Positions 33,852-45,938 of a DNA stretch of 64,000 nt are shown piece by piece. Position 1 is the stretch's first letter. Each line of letters opens with the position of its first letter. The notes under the pieces are model-generated. The model was not told where the DNA came from. It made no database searches and worked only from the letters and a program-made list of their open reading frames with translations. Position numbers and translations under genes: made by a program. The stretch comes from Undaria pinnatifida. Taxonomy: Eukaryota; Sar; Phaeophyceae; Laminariales; Alariaceae. The stretch is taken from contig JABAKD010000026.1 in the NCBI GenBank assembly GCA_012845835.1, positions 14,315,379 to 14,379,378 on the forward strand, read 5' to 3'.

Positions 33852-34825
33852 GGGGACGTTCTTTGATAGGGGTGGCATGTTTTCGCCTGAAGTGTTTGTG
33901 GCTAGGGAATATCGTCTGATAAACGTTTGAGCCCCATAAATCGACTGGTTCAATACGTAGGCCATGGAATCATTAATGGGAAGACGCGTGCAATACTTCT
34001 CCAGCGTCAAGTTCTGGGCGAGATGATAGGAATCTGTTCAAGGAACGAGCCCTCGATTGCAACCGTGCACCCCAACAGTAAGAAACGTCCGATACGGCCG
34101 AAACCAGATGATTCCAAGACTGGTGGCAACCCCAGGGCCGCAGTTCGACGGCGGATGCTCCGCCCAAGACGTAGATTACGTCGCTTGCCATTCCCGGCAA
34201 CGCAGTGTATGATACAGAAAACGCTCTTGTTGTGGAGAAATGGGTTGTCTTGAAGTTTTTTGTCGAATTTGATCTTGGTTTTTAACTGCCAGGACTCCTT
34301 CGCAAAGGAGCTACCTATCTGAAATACCGTCGGGAGCACAACCCACTTTTTTAGTTACATGCCATACCCCCGGTTGTACACCTAACCAACCGGGTTGTTT
34401 ACGGCGGGGAAGCGTTCAGACGGAGGGCTTCAGAACGATTATTCGGCTCATCTATACCGCCGCACGCATCATTCCTTTCGCGGAACAAACCTTACGGCCC
34501 GTGCGTTCCTTGGCGCGCGCGCCGTTAAAAATGTGGCAGTACAGGCCCGCGGGAGTAAGAAACAGAGCGGTGGGTTTGAAATAGATTAATTGTGTAAGAC
34601 AGGGTGTCTCCTACGCTGTTTCCGACGCTAAATATATTGTCGTCAAATCGGGCCAGTTCGCCCTCAATATTTAGGCTAAACTTCTCTGGTGGGCCTTGAT
34701 CTCGTAGGGCTCGTTTGTAAGAGAAAATTGGCAGTTCATGTAAGATTTGTTTTCTGGTACGTAGTAGCCAGGTTCACCACTTACTTCTCACTGCCACTTT
34801 TGACCAATCGTTGCTACGGAACCAG

Positions 34826-34897
34826 GGAACTGGGTGAAAATCAGCTCACCACCTTGCCGGCGGACGTCTTCGGCGACATGCCGTCTTTAACGGAATT
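34826..34897 (+). CDS. LRR exon 6, cassette 1 type A
   Basis: 72 bases between AACCAG and GTGAGT. It encodes ELGENQLTTLPADVFGDM then PSLTE. The flanking intron words CTAACCAAT/ACCAATCG before and GACGCATGCT plus CCCGTTCGCA after recur near the other type A exons, so exon and flanks were duplicated together. Read through without splicing, the frame ends at a TGA right after the Leu. Confidence 0.9.
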
Positions 34898-36024
34898 GTG
34901 AGTAAGACAACGATGTACCGACGCATGCTGCGTCACTCCTTGACATATCCGAAAATGTACCGCGATTTCGGTGCGATGGAAGTCGATGCCCGTTCGCAAG
35001 GTAGGAGTATCTGACCCACGATTCCTCGCTGACCATCCCCTAGTTTGGCCTCGCCACACAGTTCCAAATATGGCTGCTGTAGAGTCTATCGTATCGCTTC
35101 AACACTAGTATGGCTAACAAGATTTACACACATAGACTATGTGTATGAGACACTAGAGTAGTAGATCCTCCCACACCAGCAAACCCAATTGGGGAGTTGG
35201 CCTAATGCTTGTAAAGAGTCTGTTACTGTGGACGTGAATCTATCGTAGGTGACTGTTTGACGAACCAAGTGGTGGCCCTACAGGTACAATGGTCGACAGA
35301 AGCGCATACCCATATTTCTTCCCGGGTCTCTTTAGAACGACTGCCACGCTCACCGTACAACCTTTGACCTGGACTGCCCAGAGAGCAACAGCTCCGACAG
35401 CAAGAGGCCTCTCTTCGTTTTTGTTCATCTTGGCCCTCGCGCGGATCTCGTTTAATGTGTCTAGCATGGAACGCGTCGAGAGAAAGACGCTGATGCAGAG
35501 CAACCCTCGGAATCGACACCCTGTGATATGGGACATATACGCCTGGCTTAACCCCTTTAGAGCCCCCGAACCCTTCCATATACTAAATCCAACTAATTTT
35601 GTCCCCAAAAACGGGTTTCCAGTTGTAAAGGGGTTAAGGCATATTTATTCTTGGTTCTTCCAATACTGCAACTATTTCTTGTTGCAAGCTAATAGCCTAT
35701 GGTTTGGTACACGAACTCTCTAGCCATATCGAGGCAAGCGTCACCCGAGATAAGAGCCCTTCTCGGTAATATTTGTTTCGATGGAGGCCGTACCTGTGCC
35801 AATTGAGCGCCGATGAACCCTTTGCCTTAACTGAGCCTTCAATACCGCCTTTGAGGCAGGGCATGTTACTGTATTCTGTTCTTCGATATCTACTGATAAA
35901 CACTGTGGTTACTCTGAAGCCCCAACTTGAATCGTGCGAATAATATGCCGTTGCCGCAATATATAATTGATGAATTAACCCCACCCGTCGCGTCTGTTGA
36001 TCTATATCGCTGTGGCATATGCAG
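34898..36024 (+). other. Cassette A-B intron
   Basis: 1.13 kb that parallels the intron at 40549-41555 (for example AATGTGTCTAGC against AATGTTTCTAGC and CCATATCGAGGCAAGCG against CCATGTCGAGGGAAG). It holds a 92-bp palindromic MITE at 35547-35638. Open frames on both strands are shadows. Confidence 0.55.
35547..35638. mobile_element. 92-bp palindromic MITE
   Basis: It begins CTTAACCCCTTTAGAGCCCC and ends GTAAAGGGGTTAAG, an inverted repeat of about 13 bases. A related sequence lies inside another MITE at 57194-57290. It has no coding capacity. Confidence 0.75.
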
Positions 36025-36096
36025 GAAAATGGGTGAAAACCAGCTCTCCACCTTGCCAGCGACGATATTTGATGGAACTCCAGCATTGGAATCACT
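36025..36096 (+). CDS. LRR exon 7, cassette 1 type B
   Basis: 72 bases between TATGCAG and GTAAGT. It encodes KMGENQLSTLPATIFDGTP then ALES. The block LSTLPATIF...GTPALxxL defines type B and is shared with the exons at 41556, 45867 and 56028. Confidence 0.9.
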
Positions 36097-37193
36097 GTAA
36101 GTCATGTACCACAGTATTTTTCGAGGCCATGACTAGATGTATTCACAACATGTAGGCACGATACCGCCGGTGGAGTAGATAAAATAGTGCCACTGTTTTC
36201 TATAGTGCCGATGGCATAGTCTATGGTGCCAATGGAATAGTCTATAGTGCCGGCGAAGTTGTGCCACTGCTCTCCATAGTGCTCGTGGTATACTGTAAAG
36301 TGCCAGTGGAGTCGCTCGTTACGACAGGAACTCTCTACAGCAACCGTGCACCCCCGTTCCCGGCGATTCTTATATCCTGAACAGTGCCGCTATATTGGTT
36401 TCTCGGACTGCCACACCCCGGCGGTATTGGAAGCCCCTCACGCATACAACCGTCAGATGCTGTCTTGGTTACCCGACCTCAATAGCACTGTGGCGACACC
36501 GCCCTGGGTCCCGTAGTTGTACATGGGGTACTTGGCCCAAATGCGTTTCCCCATATACTGTACCCAGAAATAAAATGTTCAAATGCAGCGGAAACCCACT
36601 TGGTATACAGGTATGGAATTTTAATGAGAAGGAGAGTGAGAACGAGTGCTAATGGAGGCACTCGAAAGAAGACATCGTGGCGAAGCATGCTAAGGGCAAG
36701 CAGCTGGTTGTTGTTTCGTTATGTTTGAAGTAGACCTCGTGGTGATAGGAATGGAATCGTCCGCCCATTCATACATGCGACGGCAGGGGCAGGAGTAGCA
36801 CCCTCGCTTCGCTGATGGTCCTTAGAAAACGATCTCTCTTTACCTCACCCCCGATTCAAGTTTCGTCTACACTATAACAGCATAACTGGCAAGTGCAACG
36901 CGATGGAAAAACCAACGGCCCTGGTATTCAACTATTGATACAGTATATTGAAAAAACACGGATGAAATTCCGACACGATATTGGGTACCAGGTAGTTGTC
37001 GATTGGAGGAGCACCGTCAGACGTGGTCTAGTCAAAACGTGCTACGAAGCTTGATCGCAGCACGTGCCTATGTATGAATCAACCATGTCGTCCCTGGCAC
37101 GTGGTTGGAGCCATTCTTGCAATATGTGTTCAGATATTTATTCACCGGTGTGCGCCATCCCCTATTATTGCTGTGTCGCGTTTGCAATGTCAG
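36097..37193 (+). other. Cassette B-C intron with a TATAGTGCC-type minisatellite
   Basis: 1.1 kb. Between about 36185 and 36320 the words ATAGTGCC and ATGGTGCC recur at irregular spacing (TCTATAGTGCCG, TCTATGGTGCCA). Words such as CACAGTATTTTTCGAGG and CGCTCGT recur in the other B-C introns. Confidence 0.55.
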
Positions 37194-37265
37194 GGAACTG
37201 TACGAAAACGAGATCGCCACCTTGCCTTCCGGAATCTTCTCCACGACAACGGCTCTGCAATACCT
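37194..37265 (+). CDS. LRR exon 8, cassette 1 type C
   Basis: 72 bases between ATGTCAG and GTGAGA. It encodes ELYENEIATLPSGIFSTTT then ALQY. The block TLPSGIFSTT or TLPSGIFDSTPAL defines type C. The donor GTGAGA is shared with the type C exons at 47193 and 57391. Confidence 0.9.
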
Positions 37266-39273
37266 GTGAGATTTCGCCAGTGACAATATTTGAAGTGGAG
37301 GATTTAATCCAACTTGCATGGCATGTTCTCACTCGGCCAATGTTCCCGAGGCAATCTGTCGTAGCTTTAAGGGAATTATGAATCATCGACAAAACCACCA
37401 CCGAGACAGGCGATGAATCGTGAACCTCAATGAGTGGTGACCGGGGCAACAGCTTCGCTCACTGCTATACTGCGCTGTAACAGATCATACCATATTCGTA
37501 GCGTACCCCGGCTGTGGCGCTTCAAAAAACGTAATCGCGGTCGCAAGCCCATAGTTTTCCACCTGCTCGATAAAAGCCAAGTGCCGCGACAAAGAAGCGA
37601 AACCACCGAAAAAACGGAGGACACTTTTTGGCGTCGATGGTATTAATAGCTGCATCGCAGATCTATGTACTATTCCGATCGGAAAAAAAAACACGTTGAC
37701 AATACGCAACACGTGGTTTTCTATGGGAGCCAAATTCGTATGGTTCCACCAAATCGAATCGAATTAAGTTCGAATACTAAAAAATGAATATTTTCGATTC
37801 AAAAGTATGTGTCCTTCGTTAATATAATACGTGCCCACGGGTTAGAAACGAAAGACGCATGAATAAGACCTACAGTAAAGTACTAGTAGGCGCTACCATC
37901 ATCAGTATGTATCATAACATGCGATACGTACTGCTACATACCGCTGTACAATTCGGTGTTCGGTTGGTGTCACTGAAAATATATGACATCATCATAAAAT
38001 GCATTTTGTGTAGTAATACACTATTTGGGTTGTTAAACTTGAATTAATGCATGTGTACTCCCCGGGTATTGCAGCGAAGGTATACCCGTACCCCAGGTAT
38101 TGTGCCACAGTTATACAGAAGTCACAGAAGTTCCGGGTTAGGGTATGGGGATCTTACAGGACTTACAGAAGTTCCGGGTACGGTACGGAAGTGTTACAGA
38201 ACTCACAGAAGTTCCGGGTATTGTGGCACAGGCGTACAGAACTCACATAAGTTATAAAAATGATACCTGGTATACTCTTACCCCGGGTATTTGCGGCACT
38301 GGCGGACAGAAGCTCTAGGTATGGGTATAAATGTCGTACAGAACTTCCAGAAGTTCCGGGTACAGGTATGAATGTCCTACACAGAACATACGGAAGTTCT
38401 TTGTAGGGTAATACCCGGGGTAAATATACCCCGGGTATGGTTTGTGCGTACCCTACATACAGTAGAACACAACCGCAGAAGTTTGTGTCAAACACCATCT
38501 TATTTGGTTGTACACCAAACACCATGGCATCGTTTTTATCGGTCGGGTTGCAATTTCATAGTTTTGTGTTATCGATGGTATCGCTTTCGTTAGAAAAAAA
38601 AACATCGAAATACTAGGGTTTACCAGTATCATACCCCTTAGTAAGTTTTCTACCGGGTTTGGACCACTCAAGAACGAGCGATTCTCTAGCTAGCGGGCGA
38701 AAATACTTCCGGCTAATATCTTTTAGGTCGCTGGAGTGCTTGCTATTCCACTGCGGATTCGAATCGCCTAATGATAACAGCACCAACGCTTAAGACCGCA
38801 ACGGAACAGGGGGTCACTCGCAGCCGCTCAAGTGCCTCTCAGCCACGCCCTTATCGTAGTTTTTGTCTCAAGGTACACAACTGTTCGAAAACTGTTTAAC
38901 CGACGACCTCAATAACGACTAGGCGCCGCCTCTACTGCAGCACGCATCATTCCTCACATGTCCGAAACAGTCCAGCTTGTGCGCATCTTCGGATGCGTGC
39001 CGTTGGAATTGGTACACCGTACAAACCCTTAGGGGCAAGAAACCTAGAGGTTGGCTTTTGGCTAGGTTCCTTACGTACGAAACGGTGTATCCTGACACTT
39101 ACCAATGCCAACAGTTTAGTTGGTATTTGCCCTCAACGTATAGGCTATGTCTCTTGTCGGGCTCGTATCTAATTCGGAGGCCCGTGGCTCACGTGGGATA
39201 TATTTTCCGGTATGAATCGCCGGTTTTTCCACGCCCCGCTCCCACTCCTAACCAATCCCTGATGGGGAGCCAG
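37266..39273 (+). other. Intron between cassettes 1 and 2
   Basis: 2.0 kb, containing the third copy of the minisatellite-bearing element (37812-38474). Nothing else was recognised. Confidence 0.5.
37812..38474 (+). repeat. Dispersed element with internal minisatellite, copy 3
   Basis: The most complete copy: CCTTCGTTAATA at the left, then TTAGAAACGAAAGACG, CAATTCGGTGTTCGG, the CAGAAGTTCCGGGTA array (38105-38390), and TACCCCGGGTATGG with GCGTACCCTACA at the right. It lies in an LRR-gene intron. About 660 bases, with no protein recognised. Confidence 0.8.
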
Positions 39274-39345
39274 GGATTTGAGGGAAAATCAACTCACCAG
39301 CTTACCGGGCGGCCTCTTCGGGGAGATGGCCTCTTTGACAGAATT
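39274..39345 (+). CDS. LRR exon 9, cassette 2 type A (first of two)
   Basis: 72 bases between GAGCCAG and GTGAGT. It encodes DLRENQLTSLPGGLFGEMA then SLTE. The preceding words CTAACCAATCCCTGATGGGGA match those before the next exon (CTAACCAATTTTTGATGGGGA), so this A unit was duplicated within cassette 2. Confidence 0.9.
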
Positions 39346-39656
39346 GTGAGTAGCACAAGCATGAACTGATGAGTAGCACAAGCATGAATTGATTCGTGCT
39401 ACTCGTAGGTCGTTTTTGCTATACCTGGAGTATTGGGTTTTGGAGTCATCCCTCTATAGTGCGGTAGGGGTTCCAGAGTTTAGGTACAACGATTCTTACC
39501 TCTTACCTCTTACCTATCAATGGTGCGGTTGAGCTCCTCACGTGAGGACCTACAGGATTTTGTGATTTTTTGTACGAGGATACTTGTTTTAGCAATGGCG
39601 CACAGAAGGTTTGGTCGGATTACGCGAGCGAATGCCTTGACGTCGTGTTTTGGGGT

Positions 39657-39848
39657 ATGATGGTGATGATGACGTTGATGGTGATGATGATGGTGATGAT
39701 GATGATGATGGTGATGACGACGATGATGATGGTGATGATGATGATGGTGATGATGATGACGATGATGATTATGACGATGATGATTATGATGATGATGATG
39801 ACAATGATGGTTGTGATAATGACGATTGTGACATTAGTGATGATGATG

Positions 39849-39908
<60 letters not shown>

Positions 39909-40003
39909 TTGATGACGAGGAGGAGGATGATGATGATGACGATGATGACGATGATGACGATGATGACGATGATGACGATGACGATGATGATGTTGATGAT
40001 GTT
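39657..40003 (+). repeat. GAT/GAC trinucleotide repeat
   Basis: About 350 bases of GATGATGAT-type repeats with GAC, GGT and GTT interruptions, in the intron between the two type A exons. Because the unit has three bases, all three plus frames and one minus frame stay open (poly-Asp, poly-Met, poly-Ser). No gene is called here. Confidence 0.95.
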
Positions 40004-40476
40004 AAGGTCTTCATATTACCAGCTAAGAATTTTCCTTTGCACTCCAACCCAGGGATGACTCTTACTCTATTCCTAAACTCATGGATGCTTCCGTTGCGAT
40101 AGAAGTCGACCATCCGTTCGCATGCTAGTAGCCTCTCGTCTGCGACTCTCGCCAACCATTCCCCAGTTTCCCCTCCCCACATAATTTAATATAACCACGA
40201 GTACTGTAAAATGTATCACCGTTTCCTCCCCAGTAAAAACAAACTCTACGTTGGTTTCGGGCTAGAGATTCCTCACGTACGAACGGCTATCTCCTACGGT
40301 AACCAATACCAGCTTTCTAATTTGTCTCTGCCCTTGATGTATTGTTTAAGTCCCGTGCGGGGCTGTTTTTTACGACAAGGTCCGTGGTTAATGTAGGATA
40401 CATTTTTCGCTATCTAATCGCACCGGGTGTGCCACGCCCCTCTGCCGTTCCTAACCAATTTTTGATGGGGAGACAG

Positions 40477-40548
40477 GGATTTCGAAGACAACCAGCTGAC
40501 CAGCTTACCGGAGGACATATTTGGCGAGATGGCGGCGTTGGAAGAGTT
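40477..40548 (+). CDS. LRR exon 10, cassette 2 type A (second)
   Basis: 72 bases between AGACAG and GTAAGT. It encodes DFEDNQLTSLPEDIFGEMA then ALEE. It matches exon 9 in 14 of its first 19 residues, with the differences in the strand and the PxxIF loop. Confidence 0.9.
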
Positions 40549-41555
40549 GTAAGTATGACAACCATGCATCGACGCATGCTTCGGCGTTTGTTGTTGCCAT
40601 GTTTACCTTTTGAAAAGACACCGCTGGCTACGTTGCGATAGAAATCGAATATCCGTTTGCAAAGAGTACCATGTCGTCTACGACTCTGCCCGAACGATTC
40701 CTAAGTTTCCTCTCACCGCAATACTTCACGCCTGCCGGTATATTGCTACTGTAGAATATATCACTGTTCCGTCCACAGTATGGCTAACAGACGGTTACAG
40801 CCATATATGAGAAACTAGTACATATTCCAACACGAGCAACATCAGTTGGGGCGTTGGGGTAACGCTTGTATAGCTTCTGTTACCGTTTACGGGAATTTGT
40901 CAGGGTGTGGGTGACAAGACATGCGGTGGCGGCCCTTCTGGCACGATGCCCGACGGAAGGGGCGACGCCAAAATGCTTAGGTCTATTCAGAGCGACTCGA
41001 CCAACGCTCACTGTATGAACTCCAGCATGGCCCGCTTAAAAGAGCATTAGCCCAGACAGCAAGAACCGCTTAATAGTTCCGTTCGACCTGACCCTCGCAC
41101 GGGGTTGTGTTCAATGTTTCTAGCCGTGATCACGTCGACCAACAGCTGCTGGGCAACAGACCTCGAGCAAAAAAAACAACTTGAAAAAGCCCGTGCTAAA
41201 CGGCTTGTGCTCCTGGCTTTAGGCAGATCTCTCGTGGGCCCTACCGATGCCCTACCGATGCCGGAAACGGCTTTAATATAAAGTTTTAAGGCTATATATA
41301 TGCAAAACGATCTCCATGGCCATGTCGAGGGAAGAATACCAAGCGATAAGAAGGCTTCAGTTGTGGTTTTTTCCGATTGAAGCTGTCCTGTGACCTGAAC
41401 TGAACCCCCAATACCGCCTGCGACGCAACACGAGTTTATGTATCCTTCGATATGTACTTAGGCACAATGTGGCCGCATGACGTTCGTCTAATTTCGTGCA
41501 TACATTCCATCCCATCCCCCTTGTTTGGTTGCTCATCTGACTTGGCCTTGTTCAG
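40549..41555 (+). other. Cassette A-B intron
   Basis: 1.0 kb parallel to 34898-36024 (GACGCATGCT, TCTGTTACCGTTTACG against TCTGTTACTGTGGACG). No transposon end was clearly seen. The copy lacks the palindromic MITE found in the first cassette, so that MITE inserted after the duplication or was lost here. Confidence 0.5.
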
Positions 41556-41627
41556 GCGCCTCCGTGGGAACAATCTCTCCACCTTGCCAGCGACAATTTT
41601 CGAAGGAACGCCGGCCCTGAAAGAACT
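41556..41627 (+). CDS. LRR exon 11, cassette 2 type B
   Basis: 72 bases between TTGTTCAG and GTGAGC. It encodes RLRGNNLSTLPATIFEGTP then ALKE. The second half is nearly identical to exon 7; the strand residues R-R-G replace K-G-E. Confidence 0.9.
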
Positions 41628-43476
41628 GTGAGCCATGTCGAGCAACGTGCAAGTCACGAGCAGCCGCTAACGCGGGGGTACAATGGTGTAAAATGTTGTC
41701 GCTGATCTTTACAATGCCAGTTAAATCGCTCGGCACGGCTTCGACTCTCTGCAGCATGCCCATTCTCAACATTTAGTGCCCCATTAAATGCCGAGATCTC
41801 CTCAAATAGTGCTGGTTCATTGGGCTGGGACATATCGGCGCCTATTCAACAAAACACCCGGCGACGATTGGCTTGCACGCGGGACATTATTTACACCGTG
41901 GCCAAACCTTCTCCCTTTGGTCCCGTAGTTGTACACGTGGGTAACTTGGCCCATGCGCTTTTTCACGTACCCACAGACACAAAACGAATCTCAACTCCGC
42001 ATAGATGCCCTCGGATAATGGGAAATGTATGTATAATACAGTAGTGATACAGTATTACAGTAGTATGCCGAGAACGAAGGACACATGGCGCTGCTAGTGC
42101 TAGCATTATTAATAGTACGATAGAGCTGCACCATCTTTGTTCTGAGGCTTCTTCTTCGAAAACCTCTTTACCTCGCTCAACATAATGTTTTGAGTAAACT
42201 ATCTCTGGAGATACCTACCTCCACCGGATGCCTTGAATCGGTTGACGTCCTCGGCGCTCTACCTCAGTATCAAGATCGGCTCCAATGTTATGTGTATTAG
42301 TAACGTCAACTTCGACTCTGGCATTGTCAACAACCGAAAATATTTTTTCGAGCTATTGGCCGCTGCCAATTTGACATCCGCGGAATCGCTTCCCACCCAT
42401 TGGGTTTCCTGTTTAATTCGAAGTCAACATTGGTCCAACGGACATCCCTTTCCATCGACAATACTTCCCTCGGCTCCGAGTCAGTTACGCTAATGAAAGT
42501 AACACACCACAAGGCCTAACTCATGCTGCGGTAGGGATTGATATTCCAGACGATGTCTTTTCCCACGGCCTGCACTATGTTGCCTCAAACGGAGTACCTA
42601 CTAGGGCAAACCTTTGCTGCCGTGTTCTACGCGAAATACTCAGTAAATCCGCTCGCCATGTTGTCAATTGTGTATAAGAACAGCTGGTCTTCGCCTCCAA
42701 AGGTGAGAGCATTCTAGCATTCAACACCGGTTCATACCGGCCGCTAAAATAACCACAGATAGCACTTGACACCTTCCACCCGAACCAGAGCTTTCTCGGA
42801 CAATTTCTGACGACATGAGCGACGGCCATGCTTTTTACGTGCTGTAACCGGGTCGTGTTTCAAAATCCTCAACTTCACTCCCCAGAATGGCCACCATTTT
42901 TTGCGCGTAATTCTCACCATCATGAACATTTCTCCATGCACATTTGCGATGTGTTCATCAGCGAACGTGTCAACGTTCTTCTCGTTATTCTGCCTCACTT
43001 CTACAGCAGCCTGCATTAATATGTAGGCAGCATGTCTAACCCGAAGTCCTCTACTGGCTGCATCGAAACAGCCTCCGCCTAGCGAGTTTGCCACACTGAT
43101 ATTACGGTAGTTACAGGCGCTGCTGCCTTCCGTCCTGCGCCGAAGGTTCCTCGTTTCAACGACCTGTACGTCATACACCATCCACATGTCCTATGTGTGC
43201 TTGTTCATCATTGCCCCGCACAAACATTGCTTGGTGGTTGTACGAGTCCAGGTTCTAACCTTGTTTTTGCGTCACCCGTGTGTACTGGCATTGCGACTAG
43301 AGATAAGCAAACTAAAACCGTTTGTTACACACAGACCTCTAATTGTTAAAGGTCTCCAGATGTCTTACTCTAACTCTTACGTCGTTTCTGGCACGTGGCT
43401 CATGCGATTCTTGCAACATGTGGTCATGCACATGTTCGCCGGCATGCGTTTTCCGCTCCTCTCATTGCTAAATCAG
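41628..43476 (+). other. Cassette B-C intron
   Basis: 1.85 kb, longer than the first-cassette counterpart. No gene recognised; the minus-strand 147-codon frame at 42744-43187 has no family features. Confidence 0.45.
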
Positions 43477-43548
43477 GGAACTGAACTATAATCAGTTCAC
43501 CACCCTGCCTTCGGACATTTTCAGCACAACACCGGCTTTGGACAAACT
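43477..43548 (+). CDS. LRR exon 12, cassette 2 type C
   Basis: 72 bases between AAATCAG and GTGAGT. It encodes ELNYNQFTTLPSDIFSTTP then ALDK. The acceptor context TTGCTAAATCAG is also seen at 57391 and, with one change, at 47193. Confidence 0.9.
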
Positions 43549-44641
43549 GTGAGTGTACAGTAGTAGCTAGTAGGTAGCCGTAACCTTCAATGTCGCCACT
43601 GTTAAATACCTGCGAAACGCTACAGACGAACTATCGTGCTTCGAAGAGTCGAGTGAAGTAAGAGTGTTGTTGTGAGGCTTGTTCCTCTATTATAGGCTTA
43701 ACGCTTGCTTCGATAGGGGCAACATATATTTGCCTGGTCCAGAGTGTTGTGCGACTAAGGTAGACGTTTTGTTCAATATTGTCCGAGTCTCACAATTTAA
43801 AGTTGAGTTCCTAGCTCATTGCTCCGTTCACCGGGACACGCGTCCGATACTAACCCTGAGTATGTTCCAACGCGAGGCATAGACCCCTTCAAAATGCCGA
43901 GCCTCCCGAATCATAGGTGCACCCCTGCCGCAGCACGCCTCTGGGATAGGCTCAATCACATTGGCTGCATGTTTGATACCACTTTGGCGTCGGATGGTCT
44001 GCGAAACATGTATCTGGCGTGGAAGTCAATCGTAGTATGGTGCTGAAAACGCATATAGTGTGGAGAAGTGGGTTGGCTTCAATATCTTGTCGTTCGAAAT
44101 TGGACATGTGCTTTCATTAAGGGATTTTGTTCTTCACGGAAAGGTCCCGTCAACGAAGGAGCTATCTGATATATCTCTGGAGAACAGCTGGCGATGTACC
44201 CGGCACCAGAGGTGCAACGTTCTATTGGTTATACACCGACGCCACGAGGCTGTTTATTCATCGGTTGAACTCTCATTGTTGCTCATGGTGTCAGCGTTTA
44301 GGTACAGGTTGAAAACTCTCCAATATACGAGCCTAAGGTCGCGAATAGGCGCAACCTGCACCGTAGCACACGTCATTGTTCACACCAAAAATTTCCAGGC
44401 GAGTACCTAGCTCGGGGTGCGTGTATTTTCAATTGGTACGGTACAGGTCCTGATGTAATAACCACATGTATGTGTAGATTTTGAGGTGTTGATAGACTTG
44501 TTATGTTAATATAGGTGTGCGTCATTCGCTAACACTATTGTCTGGTAAAGTTCGTAATTGCCTTTAATATTTAGATCAAGTTTCTTGTGATCCTTGTGTT
44601 GTCCCCCTGCCACTCCGGACTAATCGTTGACGGGGAGTCAG
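43549..44641 (+). other. Intron between cassettes 2 and 3
   Basis: 1.1 kb. The word CTGCACCGTAGCACACGTC near 44358 looks like a decayed right end of a family M MITE. The stretch GGTTGGCTTCAATATCTTGTCG (from 44070) parallels GGTTGTCTTGAAGTTTTTTGTCG near 34243 in the intron before exon 6. No gene is recognised. Confidence 0.45.
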
Positions 44642-44713
44642 GTATCTGGATGCCAACCAGATCACCAGCTTACCGGCGGACATCTTCGACGAATTGGCGT
44701 CTCTGACGAGATT
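44642..44713 (+). CDS. LRR exon 13, cassette 3 type A
   Basis: 72 bases between GAGTCAG and GTGAGT. It encodes YLDANQITSLPADIFDELA then SLTR. Against its closest relative at 49913 it shares an unbroken run of more than 30 bases in the middle, while five of the first six codons after the opening TAT change. Confidence 0.92.
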
Positions 44714-45866
44714 GTGAGTAATTACTCCCATGCACGTACGCCTGACGCATCACCTGTTGTTATCATGTTTACCTCTCAAAAATACACCGTCCATTTTGTA
44801 CCGACATAAATCAAGTATCCGTCCGTGAAGTAGTGGTATCTCATCTGCGACCCCTTTCGTCAACCATCCCCCTGTTTCCCCTCCCCACACGATGTCAAAT
44901 TTAGCAACAGCTAGGGGTTGTGGAACCACCTTTTCCACCTAGAATGTCGAAGTAGCCACAGTTGTAATGCAACACGTGTTCTCGAAAAAATATGAAACTA
45001 GTGCGCTGGTGCAGGAAAGCGTCACCTAGGTCATCATGCCGGCTTTACCAGCAGTGGTATAGCAGTTGGCGATGGTACGAGACTCCTGCTGCGGCAGCGG
45101 TGCTCCCAAGTATTTCTGGAGCCCCTCGCGTCAGGAGCTCTGTACCAAAACCCTATTATTGGCTGGGGGAGAATTTTTCCCGAGAAAATCTGAGGTCATG
45201 GACACCAGGCGGGCATAAGCAGCAGGATGGCGTTCCAGCTTTGTTTGGTTACGTCTAGGCTAATTCCCCGCAGGCTCGCTTTTCCCACGTAACTTGAGCC
45301 ATCGTGCGGTAGGGGTGCAGCATTATCGGAGAATTTTCTGAGCTCCTAATATGAGGAATTAGCTCAATATCATCATCAACAGCATCATCATCCATCATCA
45401 CCCGAAACCCGACTTTCGAAGACATTCGTTCGCGCAGACCGACCACAAGCTTCTATCTATGCCCTAGTCCCTGCAAATATTTTTGCTTGTAACATTACTT
45501 GGTCAATGACTAACCTGCAGTTCCTCACTCGCGAACCTGAACCAATCAGAATGCCAGGAGCCTTTCAGCTCAAAACGTGCAACCAATCAAAATTTGCCTA
45601 AAATGAATATATCTGATGGAATTTCCATCTTTAAACCAAACCTGATGAAAATAAGAACTTTTGTTGGGAACTGGTGACCTGAGCCGAGCCTCCAACACCG
45701 CCTGTGACGCTACGTGTCTTACCAATACTTCAACATATACTGATGTGCTGTGATGCCCTTTTCTGCAGCCATGCAAAGTACAACGAAGCGAATGCCGTTG
45801 TGTCTTAACCGATTCGTCAATCCCACCCCTCTTGCATGTTGTGCAATATCGCTTTGGCATATTCAG
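44714..45866 (+). other. Cassette A-B intron
   Basis: 1.15 kb. GACTAACCTGCAGTTCCTCAC and TCACCCGAAAC stretches at 45300-45540 recur in altered form at 60780-60900 and 61690-61860, so part of this intron was also copied downstream of exon 20. Confidence 0.5.
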
Positions 45867-45938
45867 GAGCCTCCGTGACAACGAGTTCTCTACCTTACCA
45901 GCGACAATCTTTCAGGGGACGCCATCTGTGGATTTTCT
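45867..45938 (+). CDS. LRR exon 14, cassette 3 type B
   Basis: 72 bases between ATTCAG and GTAAGC. It encodes SLRDNEFSTLPATIFQGTP then SVDF. Type B block intact; Val replaces the usual Leu near the end. Confidence 0.9.

Noticed and set aside
34689-34901. 70-codon open frame ending in an LRR, as an intact small gene
   Set aside because: It is intron sequence read into LRR exon 6; the stop is the TGA formed by the splice donor.
39570-40182. Long open frames of Met, Asp or Ser runs on both strands
   Set aside because: They are produced by a GAT/GAC trinucleotide tract inside an LRR-gene intron.
42230-42400. A degenerate LRR or domain exon after CTACCTCAG
   Set aside because: The reading after the AG shows no LRR spacing and no donor at a suitable distance.
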